A DNA stretch of 64,000 nt. It comes from Acanthopleura granulata (Eukaryota; Mollusca; Polyplacophora; Chitonida; Chitonidae). Below are positions 1 to 28,900 of this stretch, in pieces. The notes below the pieces were generated by a model. The model was not told the origin of the DNA. It did no database searches and saw only the letters and a program-made list of their open reading frames with translations. Numbering within the stretch: position 1 is the first letter of the stretch; every line of letters starts with the position of its first letter. Location: assembly GCA_016165875.1 (NCBI GenBank), contig JABBOT010000001.1, positions 14,142,330 through 14,206,329 on the forward strand, in the 5' to 3' direction. The translations under genes were made by a program, and so were the position numbers.

Positions 1-15466
<15,466 letters not shown>

Positions 15467-16106
15467 GGTCAGTGGCAGTGATCAGGGTCATCACCCCCGT
15501 GTCTAGAACAGAAGCCAGAAGAAGGATGGATGGCATTCAGGTGATGTTCAGACAAAAGTGTGAGAGAGGACCAAGCTGTTGGCTACTCTGCAAACCAAAT
15601 TAAGTAAAAGTGTAAAGGTTTCTTTCAAAGCTTGACTGGTGACTGAGAAAGCCTTTGACTGTTTTGATTTTGTCAGGTATGGCATATATCATATAGATAT
15701 ATACCTGCAGTTGTATTCACAATATCTTGTATGATATATTCACAAGATACTGAATTTGTAGATTACCCAGTCAGATTTCCTGATCACCTCTTTGCTTCAT
15801 CATGATAACTTTGCTGTTGCATACAAATGTTTGTTATGAAGAGGACATTGCATGGTTTTCTGGAGTTCAGGGTTTCATGAAAATTACTGGAATATCCATT
15901 ACAGTATACGATGTCAGCAGGGCTTTCTGTTTTATGGCTTGGACTAAGGAAAGAGACTGTAGACTGGATATCTTGTCAGAATGTCATCTGTACTGTAACA
16001 TACTTTCTTGACCTACCTTAATGTTTTCCAAAACCTTGACTCATTGTAAATATCTTCCATTGTGTGCTGTTAAACAGTGATTGTTTATAATAATTTCAAG
16101 AATAAA
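15467..16106 (+). other. SNRNP200: SNRNP200 3' UTR with poly(A) signal
   Basis: No other coding sequence is seen after the TAG at 15464-15466. The first AATAAA on this strand is at 16101-16106, followed 25-55 bp later by a GT-rich stretch (tgtgtggttttgtttg) as expected of a cleavage and polyadenylation site. The UTR begins with a short duplication of the sequence around the stop codon (ggcagtga...ggtca repeated). Confidence 0.6.
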
Positions 16107-16757
16107 TTCCCCAGACTGAAATTGTACATCTGCCTGTGTGGTTTTGTTTGCCTGTTATGGTACATTCCACATTATGCTACTCCTGTGTTAGTGCTTCCCT
16201 GGTCTGACCATCCCGTAGAATGCGGCGGTTGTGTGGAGGCCTGTGGTTACACCAGAGTTGGGATACGAACTGTATTTATCATGTTTATAACATGTATGAG
16301 TGGTTTGGATTAGTTCATTCTGCAGTGCAGCAAGCAAGACTTTTTTGGCATTCAGGAGATTCTTGGGTGAACTTCACTGGCTACTGACAGTGAGCGACGA
16401 TGATTACACCTCTGCTAATTGGAAACTTGTTAAGCTTCTTCCTGTTTTAGAAAACAGATGTTCAAAGTTATGCTTTCTGTGTACTCACCTGTAGCACTGG
16501 GACATCACACCTTTAGGTCTGTGTTTGTGTCCATAAAACACTAGTAGGTATTACACAAGTACTGCTCCTCACAACAGAACACCAGGAAGCTTTACTGCGA
16601 TTCAGGTCTCTGGTGTCATCCATCAAATCTACCGTCGTGATAACGTGCAGGTACTAGCCAGCTTAGCAATACGTGTATGTGCTTGTGATCATTTCAGACA
16701 GCTCACTTCCAGGATGAAAAGAAAATTGTCCATGCTCACAAATGTGGTGTTAAATCG
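16107..16757. other. Convergent intergenic gap SNRNP200 / CFAP206
   Basis: About 650 bp lie between the two facing poly(A) signals. I see no gene, SINE copy or tandem repeat here; the short ORFs have no recognisable similarity. Confidence 0.5.
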
Positions 16758-16959
16758 TTTATTACGAAAGGACACATTACAGCCATTAATGTCATGAATA
16801 GATTACATCAAAATGGACGCTTGTTACATTTCTTGTTATGGCAAAGTTTTCCATTCAGATTTACACAAAAAGATAAATACGAAATAACTTCACTGTTTAC
16901 CATTTTTCAGCACATTTCTTTGTAACATTGTCCCCAAGACCTGTAGAACATTTAGATTC
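16758..16959 (-). other. CFAP206: CFAP206 3' UTR with poly(A) signal
   Basis: On the minus strand the TGA at 16960-16962 is followed by about 200 nt without coding potential and then AATAAA at 16763-16758 (tttatt on the plus strand), the first such signal downstream. Confidence 0.55.
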
Positions 16960-19900
16960 TCAGCACTCCTGCACATCACGAGTTAGGTCCACTTTGATCA
17001 TTGTTGTAGGCTTGCCAGTGCCACCTCCCCTCAACCCAGCCATAAACACCCTGCACTGGGGAACATTCGAGCTGCCATCCTTCTTTGTTTGCGTGGTCGT
17101 TTCTCTGTGGAAGAGAAATAATCAGTTTAGTTAAAAGACCTTAGTAGTCATGCAAACAGTTGTTTCTGGTTACAGAATATGTTCTGAAACTTCTTTTCTA
17201 TGAACCACCTGAAATAGAACACTCCAGCAGAACACAGGATCAATCATATCAACCAAAGCTTTGTATGGCATTGATAAACACGATTGATGCAGGCTGCAAT
17301 TGTAAATTCACAGTTGACAAAGCCCTTCTTTCACTACAATCACAAAACTGACAATCACAAACTTAGATGTGGTATCAAGGCAATCCAAGAACTCGCCTGT
17401 AGGGGATAGATTCTAATATGCAGTACATGAAGTCAGGAATTCGGTAATTTATGGTATTTGATATGCACACACAGAATCAACGATGGAATATACGCCTCGT
17501 GTCATTATGCTCTACACGTGTGGAAACCCTGAGTTCAATACATGCAGAACTTTTCACGATATCACCCCTAACATTCTAACACAGATTCTAATACATACTA
17601 CACTATGTGAGGAATTCGGTTATTTACGGTATTTAATATGCACACACGGAATCAGGTTATTGTGCAAACCCTGAGATACCACCCATAACAGTTTGTTAAA
17701 CACACATTCTAATACATAATACACTAAGCGAGGATTTGGTAATTTACGGTATTTAGTATGCACACACACAATCTACGATGGAATATCCATCCCACACTAT
17801 TATGCTCCACATGTGTGCAAACCCTGAATTTAATGCATGCAGAACTTTTTAAGATACCACCCTTTGCATTTTGTTTAACACTGCTTTCCCTCTTACTGGA
17901 CGCCAACGTCAACGCTCAGGGTACGACCTAAGTTATGCCTGTACTTTGTACAGGCGAGCTAAAAATTAATATATTAGAATTTTTAGCTATACAACGAAGG
18001 AACTGTGCTTGTGTCAGAACCTATGCTGAAAAGATCTACTGAAATGGATTGATTGTTGATTCAAGCTATTACAAGCTTAATTGTGACATCTTGGTACAAG
18101 GTGACAAAAAAAAAAAACAACTGATGAACAAGAGTTATGCAAGGCTCGTAATCCATGTACAACAAATCAAGCCTTGGAAATTTTCTGTAAACATTGATCA
18201 AATCTGGCATTCCCTCCGTTAAGTATGAATCAAAAAGCTATGTGAAACACTGTAAAAAAAGGTTCCTTTCATAAAAGTAATATTATTTTAAAGTGGTTAA
18301 GAATCTCTTGTTTTTCTTGACTGGTGTATTTACGTCTGCTTGCTTCCTGCAAGCATCCAAGAAGTAACCATTCCAGCATTCCTAGTTTTGACTGCGTTCA
18401 GTTACTGGGATCATTTGTAGACCAGTATCATTAAAAATTTACAGAGCTGTTCGGCCCTAGTTCCACCATCCCCAGCCCCCTCCAACCTTTGAACTTCTTC
18501 ATCCTGTGTTTGCCAGGGCTGTAGGCTTTCTCTTTATACATTTATTTGCAGTGGTTACAGTAGCTTACAAACAACCTGAACAATCTGTCTTTCAGTCCTC
18601 ATCCCAGAAATAACAGTTGAAAGATCACTATCATACAGAAAAGTTATCTTTGGCAAGTTCTAACTCCAAATATTTGAGCTGGAAATTCTCCAGAAACGCC
18701 TGCATCTATCAACAAACAAAGTGTATTAGCCAAGGTACAAGGGTCTGATTACACCCTAACACAATATTCCTGTGTATCATTTCAATGTGATGAGCGAATA
18801 TGCCAGAATATGCCAGCATTCCAGGCTCTGATTTCAAAACATCCCCAACAATGGTTCCTCTTTCTTGAGGTGCAGAAATGGGAAGTGATGGATAGGCAGA
18901 GATAATACATTAACAGCCTATCTCAATTGGCCATCACATGACAAATTGGTGACCTTTGACCTGTGTTGTTTATCAGCAGAACCAATCTCCTCCAATGGTC
19001 CCTGTTTACATGTACACTCTCCACAAACAGGGGAGCTGACAGGGTTCTGGTTACAGGCCCTTGTGATGCCAGGGTCCAGCTGCTGGGGGTGGGGGGGGGG
19101 GAGTAGAGACAGGGAGAGTGGGGCAGGGGTTCTGGTAACTACCCTGCTACTGGCAGATAACCAACCTTTATCTGTTGATAAACATGCCCTCTCCTGATGA
19201 GGGATGCTTAGCAGGTCATCGCCCACTCCTGGACATGTGTTCAAATGCCACCCTGCACTGACATACCCTTTGGGGTCTTTCACATAACAGGCATTGTACT
19301 TTGTGTACATTCACATTGTATTGTATTTTTAATTATCACAACTATCCAGGAAAAGGAAAAGTGTTAAAATATATCGACTTTCTACTACAATATTTTTCAA
19401 AGAATTCCAAAAAAAAAACAGGGACAAAAAATTTTCATAATATTTACCAGCCAATAAGAAAGTCACAGCTGGTTCACATTTTCCTGTTAATTCACAGTAT
19501 ATCCATGATTTCTTACTGCATGATTGATTGGTTGTCATCAATTGCTCATGAAGTTTCCAGGACATGTATGTCACTAATAATATGGGTAATACGAATTAAA
19601 ATGAAAAACCTTTCTTGAAGACTGATTGTATTGAACAAGGAACCTGACAAACCTGTTGGATTAGAGAATTACATTCAAGCCTGGACGTGAGCTGATAGGC
19701 TTTGGTGAGACAAACATTAGAAGCCGTTGTGCAGGTAAAAGTGACCGATTGATTGACTCAGAGGTGATTAAAACAATGCTCCAGAATTTTTCACTTGTAT
19801 ACTGGCTCTCAGGTTTATGCATCAAAGAAATCACACTGCGTAGGGTAAATCACTGATACCTGACAAACCCTGACTTAAACTCACGGCTGAAACAGCAAGA

Positions 19901-22900
19901 ATTGGACTCAAACACATGGCCTCAATGGCTGAGGGTAGCCTGACACTCACATCAAGTCAGTGTTTTAACCATCTGATCCAAAACAATGAAGAATGGCATA
20001 TAAAAGCAGCATGTTTGTATAAAATAGCTCATACTTCGGCAGGTAGACTTGTGTGACGTTGTCTCTCCTCAAGTTACTCAGATTGGTCTGTACAGAATGG
20101 GTCAGCTTCGTACGTAAATTAGCCTGGAAAAAGGACAGATTAGGACTTTAATTAGAACTATAAATAATGAGAATAATAACCACAAAAAAAATCTGCTTGA
20201 ACAAGACTCTGGCATGTGTGTTATTCCAGATTCGCGTTATGTTAGTGGCTACATGCAAAATGGCTCACATATTTATAATGATAGACTGCTGAGATTTTTG
20301 TTTCTTAATTGCCATACAATAAATATATATACATAAGAGTATGAATGAAAAATTGTGGTGGTCACAGGAGCAACAGAGCAGCCTGATGATTCACAACCAC
20401 AGTCTGCACAACATGGTGGTGATTATACTGTGCAGCTGAGTGGAGAATTCTGATTAACCATGTCAGAATGTTTACATAAACAGTTCTACTTGTGACCTGA
20501 TGTGTTTAGTGTATTAAGCCTGTTATGACTTCAGAAGGTTGGATAAGTGCTGCCCAAATGACAACCACATTCACCCTGGCTCCTACTGAGTTTACAAACT
20601 GGACCACTAAGTCAAGGGGGAGATGTCAGATATAGTTGACATTAGACTTGCACAGTTTGGCCAGAACAGTATTGAATAAGTCCGCAGGCAAGAACCATAA
20701 GGTTTTTAATATTATAATCTCCAGCCAACACAAGATGTGTTAATACTCCAGGCAGAATATACCAGGTTCAATGTACATGTCCTTGATGTTTCTATCAGAG
20801 TGAAAAATCTTACTGCAAAGCAAAATATATACTTATCTATTTATTGCACATTCAGTACCAGCAAAATCAACTTCTTTTTTAATAATTTTTCAATTCAATT
20901 CAACAATAAAATATTGAAACAATCAAAAATTTTCTGATCTAAAAATTTCAAGGCTGTGAATTTGAGAAACCAAAGAAAACATTTGTTCTACTGACAAAAA
21001 CTAGCCGTATGATGACAAAGCCATGCTTGTTCTCATGGAAATTCGCAGACCACCACCGTTATGTCATGAGTGCCCCGTGCCACATGCACTTACCAGCTTA
21101 ATGGCCTTCCTCCTGAGCTCCCACTCATTCCATTCGTATGACTTGACGATGTTGGGCTCCAGAATGTGGGTATCTGTCTGTGTTCCACTGTCACACTTTG
21201 TCAATGGCTTCTCTATCATTCTGCCCTGATCTCCACCCTACAGAGGCATGCATTTTGATACCATCAGTTAAATAAATCAGCCACCATCTGAGTATATGTT
21301 AATATCTGCTATCCTCAAACGTCTATGCCTCTCACTAAATTTAACAATAGAGTATCATATTCATTCCCATTCAGAAGATTAAGTTATTTTCCCGTATTCA
21401 ATGTGAAGATAATCACCCATTAATTCACTAAATTGGTTAGTTGTAGTAAGTGTGTATTAGTAATACAATTACTGTTTTACCTGGAAAATGACACTAAATT
21501 AATGACACTAAATTAATGATTAGAAATGAAATATATCAAGGAGAGGAATCAGAGGAATCAAAGACAACAAAGATTGGAAAAGAAATGAGAAACCTTTGAG
21601 TAGCTATGAACAATGCCTACCTGTGAGTAAGGAGTTATTGTTGCAAACTGTGTATGTAGCTCCAACAACTGAATCAATTCTGGATTTTTCTTAGCACATT
21701 CTGCAACTTGGTTCTGAAATCTGAAGGCATAGATTTGTAAAGCATAGTTAAATTGAAATCCAAGCATTGTAAATATTAGCTAAAAACTAACCAAATAATA
21801 CAAAACAACTAAAATTCTGCCCATGACAGAGTTGGATTCTGAAACTTCTATTGGCCTTGGAAAGTTGCTTTGTGGTTTGTTTGGAAGGCAGTTTGATATC
21901 ATCTTAGACAAATGTAAGCAGCATTTCATGACATTTATTTCAGTTGCCTCATTTACCTTGCTCAAGAAAGTTTGGAATTGTTCATAAACACATACACTAA
22001 GAAAGTTATTTGACAAAAGATCCCTTTATTATCTCTTATAGTTATCTTAAACTGTTCAAATTAAGACACTGGTAAATGTTTCTACACATTACTGAAATAT
22101 GATTTCTTATTTAGAAATGAACAATTTTTAAAAAACTTTCCAGTAATATGAATTACTCACAGTTCAATATTTCCTGCAAATTCATATGCAGCTTGTTTGT
22201 TTGAAAAGGCATAATAATGATCTCTGTATCGAAGAATCCCAATGTCTGGGTTAGCAGGTAATAGCAAGCGATCGTAATTCACCAGAGCCCACCCACAGAA
22301 ACCCTGAAACAAACAACAAAGCCATAGTAATCAATTAACAGTAACTCAACGGGACTAACAGTGTTAACATGCACAATACAAATGAACAATTGGTTTTCAC
22401 CTACTGGAGTGAAACCTGCTTTATCGTATAATAAATATATTTTTGTAATAAAGATAAAATAGACTTATCACCCAAAGAAATCACCAAAATAAGATGCACC
22501 ACATCAGGAATAAGACGAATTAGCTGAGGTCATATTTGGGTGTGCGTGATGATCTCACAAGCAACAGGTTTCATATGAGTGTGATGTTATAAAATACTAT
22601 ACAATTTTTCTTCATGAGAAAAATTCCGGCTTATTTAAGACCCATTGGCAGCTGCTGTCTTCTACGTCAAAACATTTTTTGTCTGCTATCTGGCTATTTA
22701 CATATAGCACAAAGCCATCTTCATTCAGACTTTTTGTTAAATTTAGGTCTAAGGCAAATTGAACACACGTTGCGTCTTCCAATCATTTTTCATTTTCGTT
22801 TCAGTTTAAAGATTAAACTTAAATCAATAACTGAAAGACAAGAGGTCTGTATTCTCACCCGATACTGTAATGGCAGTTTGTGGAAGTTTTTGGTAGTGTC

Positions 22901-25900
22901 TGGGAAGAGCCAGTCGTGTTGAGGAAAGTCTTTGGGATTGACATGATTCTCCTGACCACCAGACTGCAACATGGCAAATATACCATCAACATTATAAGGA
23001 AGTCAATGAATATATGCAAGGTGAACAATGTCATTAATCCAATGTGTTCATAAGTAAGGAAAAATTACGCTTTCTTCGGGCAAAATTCCATGAGTAACAA
23101 GCAGGTTCGATTTTCTGCAAGCATCAAATATGAATGCTTTTAGCAAGCATTTCCTTTGTCTGATTTATTCTGGAAATTTTTATGCTCATGGTTTCAATCA
23201 TGTGCAAAAGAATCTCAGAAGGTCTGGTTTACAAGAAATTTGATGACAAATAAATAATTAAGATTTGAATAATATACCTCTGCCCTTCTCTCTTCGTCAG
23301 TTTTAATGGGTAGATCCTGGAGGTATGGGTCCAAGACTTCATCTGTGAACAGCTCCTTATAGCACTGAAAGTCAAGCATACATTATTCGCATTGATGATT
23401 ACATTTAATACAAAAATATAGGCCTATTGATTGTTTAATGTGACTAAAACATATAAAGTTCAGTGACTGATCTATTACCATGAAAATATCTAATATGCTA
23501 TATTTTAATTCATGGGCAATTCAGTATATAATAAAGTTTTCTTCTTTGGTACCTGGTAAGCCTTTATTAAACTGGTAGTGACATAGTATTTTGGAAATCA
23601 AATTTCATTTTTGCACTCAATCAGCCTCTAAAATATAATATAACCGCTAACAAATGAGGCACACTTTTCAGGTACAAATAAACAAAATTAGGCACCATTG
23701 CAGCAATGTGTACGTCACTTTTCTTGTTCCAAGAAGGGAAAAGCTTTACTTGTTAAAATTGAAAATAATGTTATTTTTGTGTGTGTTATTGTGACCCAGT
23801 CATCACCACATGTTGGATTCCACAAAGACTAACAATGAGTCATGAAAACCCAGCAGAACAGCCCCCACCATCACAGAGCTGTCACAGATTTAAGACAGGC
23901 TTTGTCATAACTTCAAAACAGTTTCCCACCCTATGACTCTCGAGGACTTTTATTTCAAAAATAAGAGTTGTTCTAGACATTCATGACAAAAATGAAAACT
24001 GGCATTTGAGTTCCAATGTAAGGCCAGGATTAAGAGCACACATTAAGACTAAGTCTGACTTAAGGCTAAGACAGCTTTGTTATCCTGGGGCCAGGAGGTT
24101 CATGGCATAAGCTGGGACAGCAGCTTCACCATCAAAGGCCCTCAAGCACTTCCACATGTCTGCCAGATATAACATCCAGACCTGGTGTTTATAGTGGGAG
24201 TTGTTACACTGGACCATGGCTCCATGACCAGTTGTACTGTAAACAGGCTAAATATCCCCCCATAGCTGTAAAAAAGACAATTCGCAACAGCTTACGCTTT
24301 TGGGAAATTGTTAAGCAAGTGGTCCATGTTATATGAAAGGAAATAAAACTCTTGACCAACCCACTGACTGACATACAGAGCAACATATTGCACTAGCTAA
24401 AAAGGCACAGTCCAATTGTGTTCTTGGGTAATTCTTGGTTGGAAGTAATTCACTTCCAACATAAAAAAAGTTTTTGTTTTCACATTCCTATTTGACACAG
24501 AACTACATGTAATTATTAATATGGTGATATCTTTGAGATAACATGTATACCAAATACGCATTACCCATAGTTTTTCCATCTTGATTCATACTTGCCGGTG
24601 AATTACTAACCCTGGGATATTTTAGTATGCCAGCTGAGCAACATTCTGTTTAAATTTAAATTATACCTGTCATAATTTGCAGGAAGGCTGATGTGGTAAT
24701 CTCACAGAATGTATTCCATGAAAGATGCACAGGTGTATACAGGAAGTCATGTATAATTTTATGAAATTTTTCAACAACTACTGCTAGGTAATTCCCCTGC
24801 TGCACTGCAACTGTGAAGAATCATGTGAAATTGTACCTGATTAACCGTGAACTGCATAAAAAGTGTGCATGACTTTTCGTCAACAAAATACCTATCTGTA
24901 CTATAATTTGTAGAAAGTGATTAATTGGTGAGAATTAAGAAATTTCTTCAAATTACTGGCCGGTGATGTTCCATAACTTTCTGTCAAATGTCCCTTCACA
25001 AAGGAAAAGGGTACCGGAAGATAAGGTACCACTTTTCCAAAACACTGGAAATCAATGTTTCTAACTTTTCTAGTAAGTTGTGTTACTTTAACAGGCCATA
25101 ACCTGAAGATCCCATCATTTACCAATAAACTTAGGAGAACTCTCATTTGTGGAGTTTTGTGACTGGTCCCAGGCTGGCATACCTGGTGTCATAGTGGTGT
25201 GTCAGGCCATGTGTTTGGCAGACTAGCTGAGCCTTACCTTCGTGAAGGGTTCCAGACTGACCAGGATGTTACTCAGTACACTCAGCAGCACCATCTCATC
25301 CTGGAAGCCGCTCCACAGCTGGGAGAGATGGATGAACTGAGGCTGTATGTGGGCGGAGAAAAAACAGCACTGATAATCAACATAATATTTACACTACACA
25401 AACAACACAGCAGCTCTTTAGGTCCTTTGATGATTGCATTATATTTCTTTTCAAAATAAATATGAACAGAAAAGTAAAGAAATCTCAACATTGATATTTT
25501 CTAATTATAATACATATCTGTATAGAATTACTTAAAACCCAGAAAGACAACTGTCATTGGCAGTTATTTCTAACTGCTGTATAGATATATTGGAGCACAC
25601 ATTAAACTTAGATGGTGGTGGCAAGGCTACTAAACAGCTTGCCTATAGGGTATAGATTCTAATATGCAGTACACCAAGTCAGGAATTCAGTAATTTACGA
25701 TATTTAATATACACACACAGAATCAAAGATGGAATAACCCCCTCATTACGCTCTACACATGTGCAAACCCAGAGTTCAATACATGCAGTCCTTTTTCACA
25801 TACCACCCCTAACATTTTGTTTAACACAGATTCTAATACACAGTACACTAAGTGAGGAATTCGGTAATTTATGGTATTTAATATGCAAACACAGAATCAA

Positions 25901-28900
25901 CGATGCAATATCCCCCTCATGTTATTGTGCTCTACATGTGTGCAAACCCTGAGTTCAATGCATGCAGTACTTTTTAAGATACCACCCCTAACATTGCTTT
26001 CCATATTATTGGATGCTGACACCAACGTCGATGCTCATGGTACAACATAAGCTAGGTGGGCTAAAAAATGGAATCACTGGAATAAAAGTTATTGTTGTAC
26101 TACACATGATAGTGCATGTCAGTTCTCAATAACAGGTTTCAATCACTCCACTGAAATTATCCAATAAAAATGCATACATAGACTTGAGCTGTTGGCACAG
26201 CTGTTTTTGATTGGACAGTTGCTTGAAGTTGCTCCATTCTGCCAGCTAACTGGTTCTCCAGCATCTCTACTTGTTGAGCACAGCCAATGACATCATTCTA
26301 AAAGATAGAAAAAACATCATTTCTCAAGTCAGACAGGAAAACTCAATGCTACGTTGTAGACCATAAACTGAGGAAATACTTGTGGTATAAAATAGATGGA
26401 AGAAAACAGTACTGGCATTACACAAGTATTAACAGTGGGATTTACAAAATTCAATTTTTTCTCAGATAAAATCTCAAATTTGTTTATTCTAGAGTGATTG
26501 TATATCAAATGGTACATCATTCATCACTGGCTGTAACAGGATTAAATTCATTTTGCATTGTTAAGTTCATAATTAATTTCAGGGCAAAAATTTATGTGTA
26601 AAACCCATATGAATGTCGTTTCATACTAAAAAATAACAAGAGAACAGAAACAATATTCTAAACGTACATCTGGTGTACCACAAATGTCAAGCTAATTAGG
26701 TGAGGGGTTAAACCATTGCTGGCCAGTGGCTGACTGCATTGCTAAGAGACAGACACAGCAGTTGCCTGTGGGGACACAGTGGCTGCCCTAAGAAACAGGC
26801 ACAGTGGTTGCCCTAGGAGACGGGCATAGTGGCTGCCCTAAGAGACAGGCACAGTGGCTGCCCTATGAGACATACACAGAGGCTGTCCTAAGAGACAGAT
26901 ATGGTGCCTGCCCTAAGAGACAGACACGGTGGCTACCTTAGGACACGGATACAGCGGCTGCCCTATGAGACAGACACGGTGGCTGCCCTATGAGACAGAC
27001 ACGGTGGCTGCCCTATGAGACAGACACAGTCGCTTGCTGAGGTAGTGTATTTATCCACCCCAAAGGCCTTCTGTTCAGGCCTCCCATCTGTGGTGTCTGA
27101 TAGAGAGAGTTAGCAGGTGATACCTAGCTGTACCCATCAGACACAGTGGCTTATGGTCTATGTTTACAACTCACCAGTATAATCTTGAGGAAGCACTCCT
27201 GTTGTCTGGCATTGATCAGGGACTCCTTCAGCAGCTGCAGGGAAATCCCCTCCACTGCCTGCTGGTTCTGATGGATGCGTTCTATCAGGGCTACAATCAC
27301 AATGGTATACACAGAATTGTAGCATGGTGAGAAAGCTGCATTCTCAAAAGTTCACACCACACAAAAGCTGATGCAAGTACTCACTTTTCAGATGAAATTC
27401 TCATATCAGGGCCTAGATCAAAGATACAGTGCTATTTCTCAGCATCAATCACTTGGAGAAAAGCAAAATATAAGCAGAATTAACATGTGATGCGCTGACC
27501 CCAGTTACATTATGTGCACTCAGCTTCCCTAAACTTTGTGACTATGCATGTTGTAGAGATAGGAAGTGCACTTAGTTAAGGGTATTTAGCATTAAGTATT
27601 TATTTATTTGGTTGGTGTTTAACGCCATATTCAAGAATATTTCACTAATATGATGGCAGCCAGCATTATGGTGGGAGGAAACTGGGCAGAGCCCACTATC
27701 ACCTGCAGATTGCTGGCAGGCCTTCCCACATACAGCCAGAGAGGAAGCCAGCATGAGCTGGACCTGAACTCACTGTGACTGCATTGGTGGGAAGCTTCTG
27801 GGTCATTACGTTGCGCTAGCACGTTATCCAACTGAGCCACACAGGCCCCTAGTATTAAGTATGCTGCATGAAACCAGGCCCAGGCTTTATTACTAGTGAG
27901 GTCCTCACCTTTTTTGTTGAAAATGTCACAACCTCTTTCATCACAGTAATACAAACCTTAAGAAATATTAAAATTTCCAGAAGTCATTTTCTGTAAAATG
28001 AATGCTTATGGCTTAATGTCACACACATTGAGCAGCTTTCACATGATATCTGGTACATGTAAAAAGAAACACAGTTGAATATTAAACATTATTATTAACT
28101 GTATAGAGCTACATGTATATTCTTTAAAATGTAGAGAATTTAAAAGATTGAGACTAAAATGTGAAACTGATATTAATAGACAATGTTCTAGTTCAGTCTG
28201 TTACCTGTAAATCTGACGGCATTTGTCAAGGTCTGTTGTATCTCTGAGTCCACATTCTGTGTGGTTGCAGGTACAGCCTCATTCAATATGGCAGGTACTG
28301 CAAGTACAATCACAAAAATTTATCAGTACAAAATTGACAGCTTTTAATCAGTTAACACCAATGTAATTTCCCAATCAAATGGGCCAGATTATGATGTTGT
28401 CGCCTCATTGTCTGAATGATGTCATATTTTTAGTGCTGTCTTGCTAAAATCATATCTGCAAGGTTTTTCACTTCCCAGGTAAATTTCATTCCTAGCTGTC
28501 AGTTCCTGGCTGAATGCTGTCACCCTAGTGGCCCTTGAGCAGTGAGGTCTAATCCACAGCAAATGCCCTGATTTATGTCAAGAGGTTTAATTGTGTCAGG
28601 AGGAATACAGTGTACCCTGACACTTAGTGACTGCCGCTGACCCTTGGCCTGTTTTGTGTCAAGCACCTAACCTCAGCCCCTCCCACCCAATGGTCCCTGA
28701 GCAGTGGGCTACATCCCCAGAACCACCTCTGGTCTTAAGTCAGAAGGTTTATAGTTGACAGGTGTCTCCTGACACAGAGTAATTGCCCCTGATTCCAGCC
28801 TTATTTTTGTCACACACTTTATCCCCCAGAGGTCCCTGAGAAGTGCAAGGGCTACATGTAGGTCCCTAGTGCGACCTTATGTCTTATGTCAAGAGGTTTA

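Larger units (their letters stand above)
18300..20034. other. Remainder of CFAP206 intron 15
   Basis: The region holds a G-rich tract at 19084-19130 and a possible minus-strand SINE-like sequence at 19770-19985. A 130-codon minus-strand ORF at 18918-19310 has no recognisable domain and biased composition. I see no conserved exon. Confidence 0.5.

Noticed and set aside
18918..19310. 130-codon minus-strand ORF in CFAP206 intron 15
   Set aside because: Proline and cysteine composition comes from a G-rich run; no domain, no splice context and no second exon.
17105..20034. Extra CFAP206 exon in intron 15 (for example around 18661-18703, ATG CAG GCG TTT CTG on minus)
   Set aside because: The join of 20035 to 17104 already restores phase and the human-like C-terminus; no donor/acceptor pair supports another exon.
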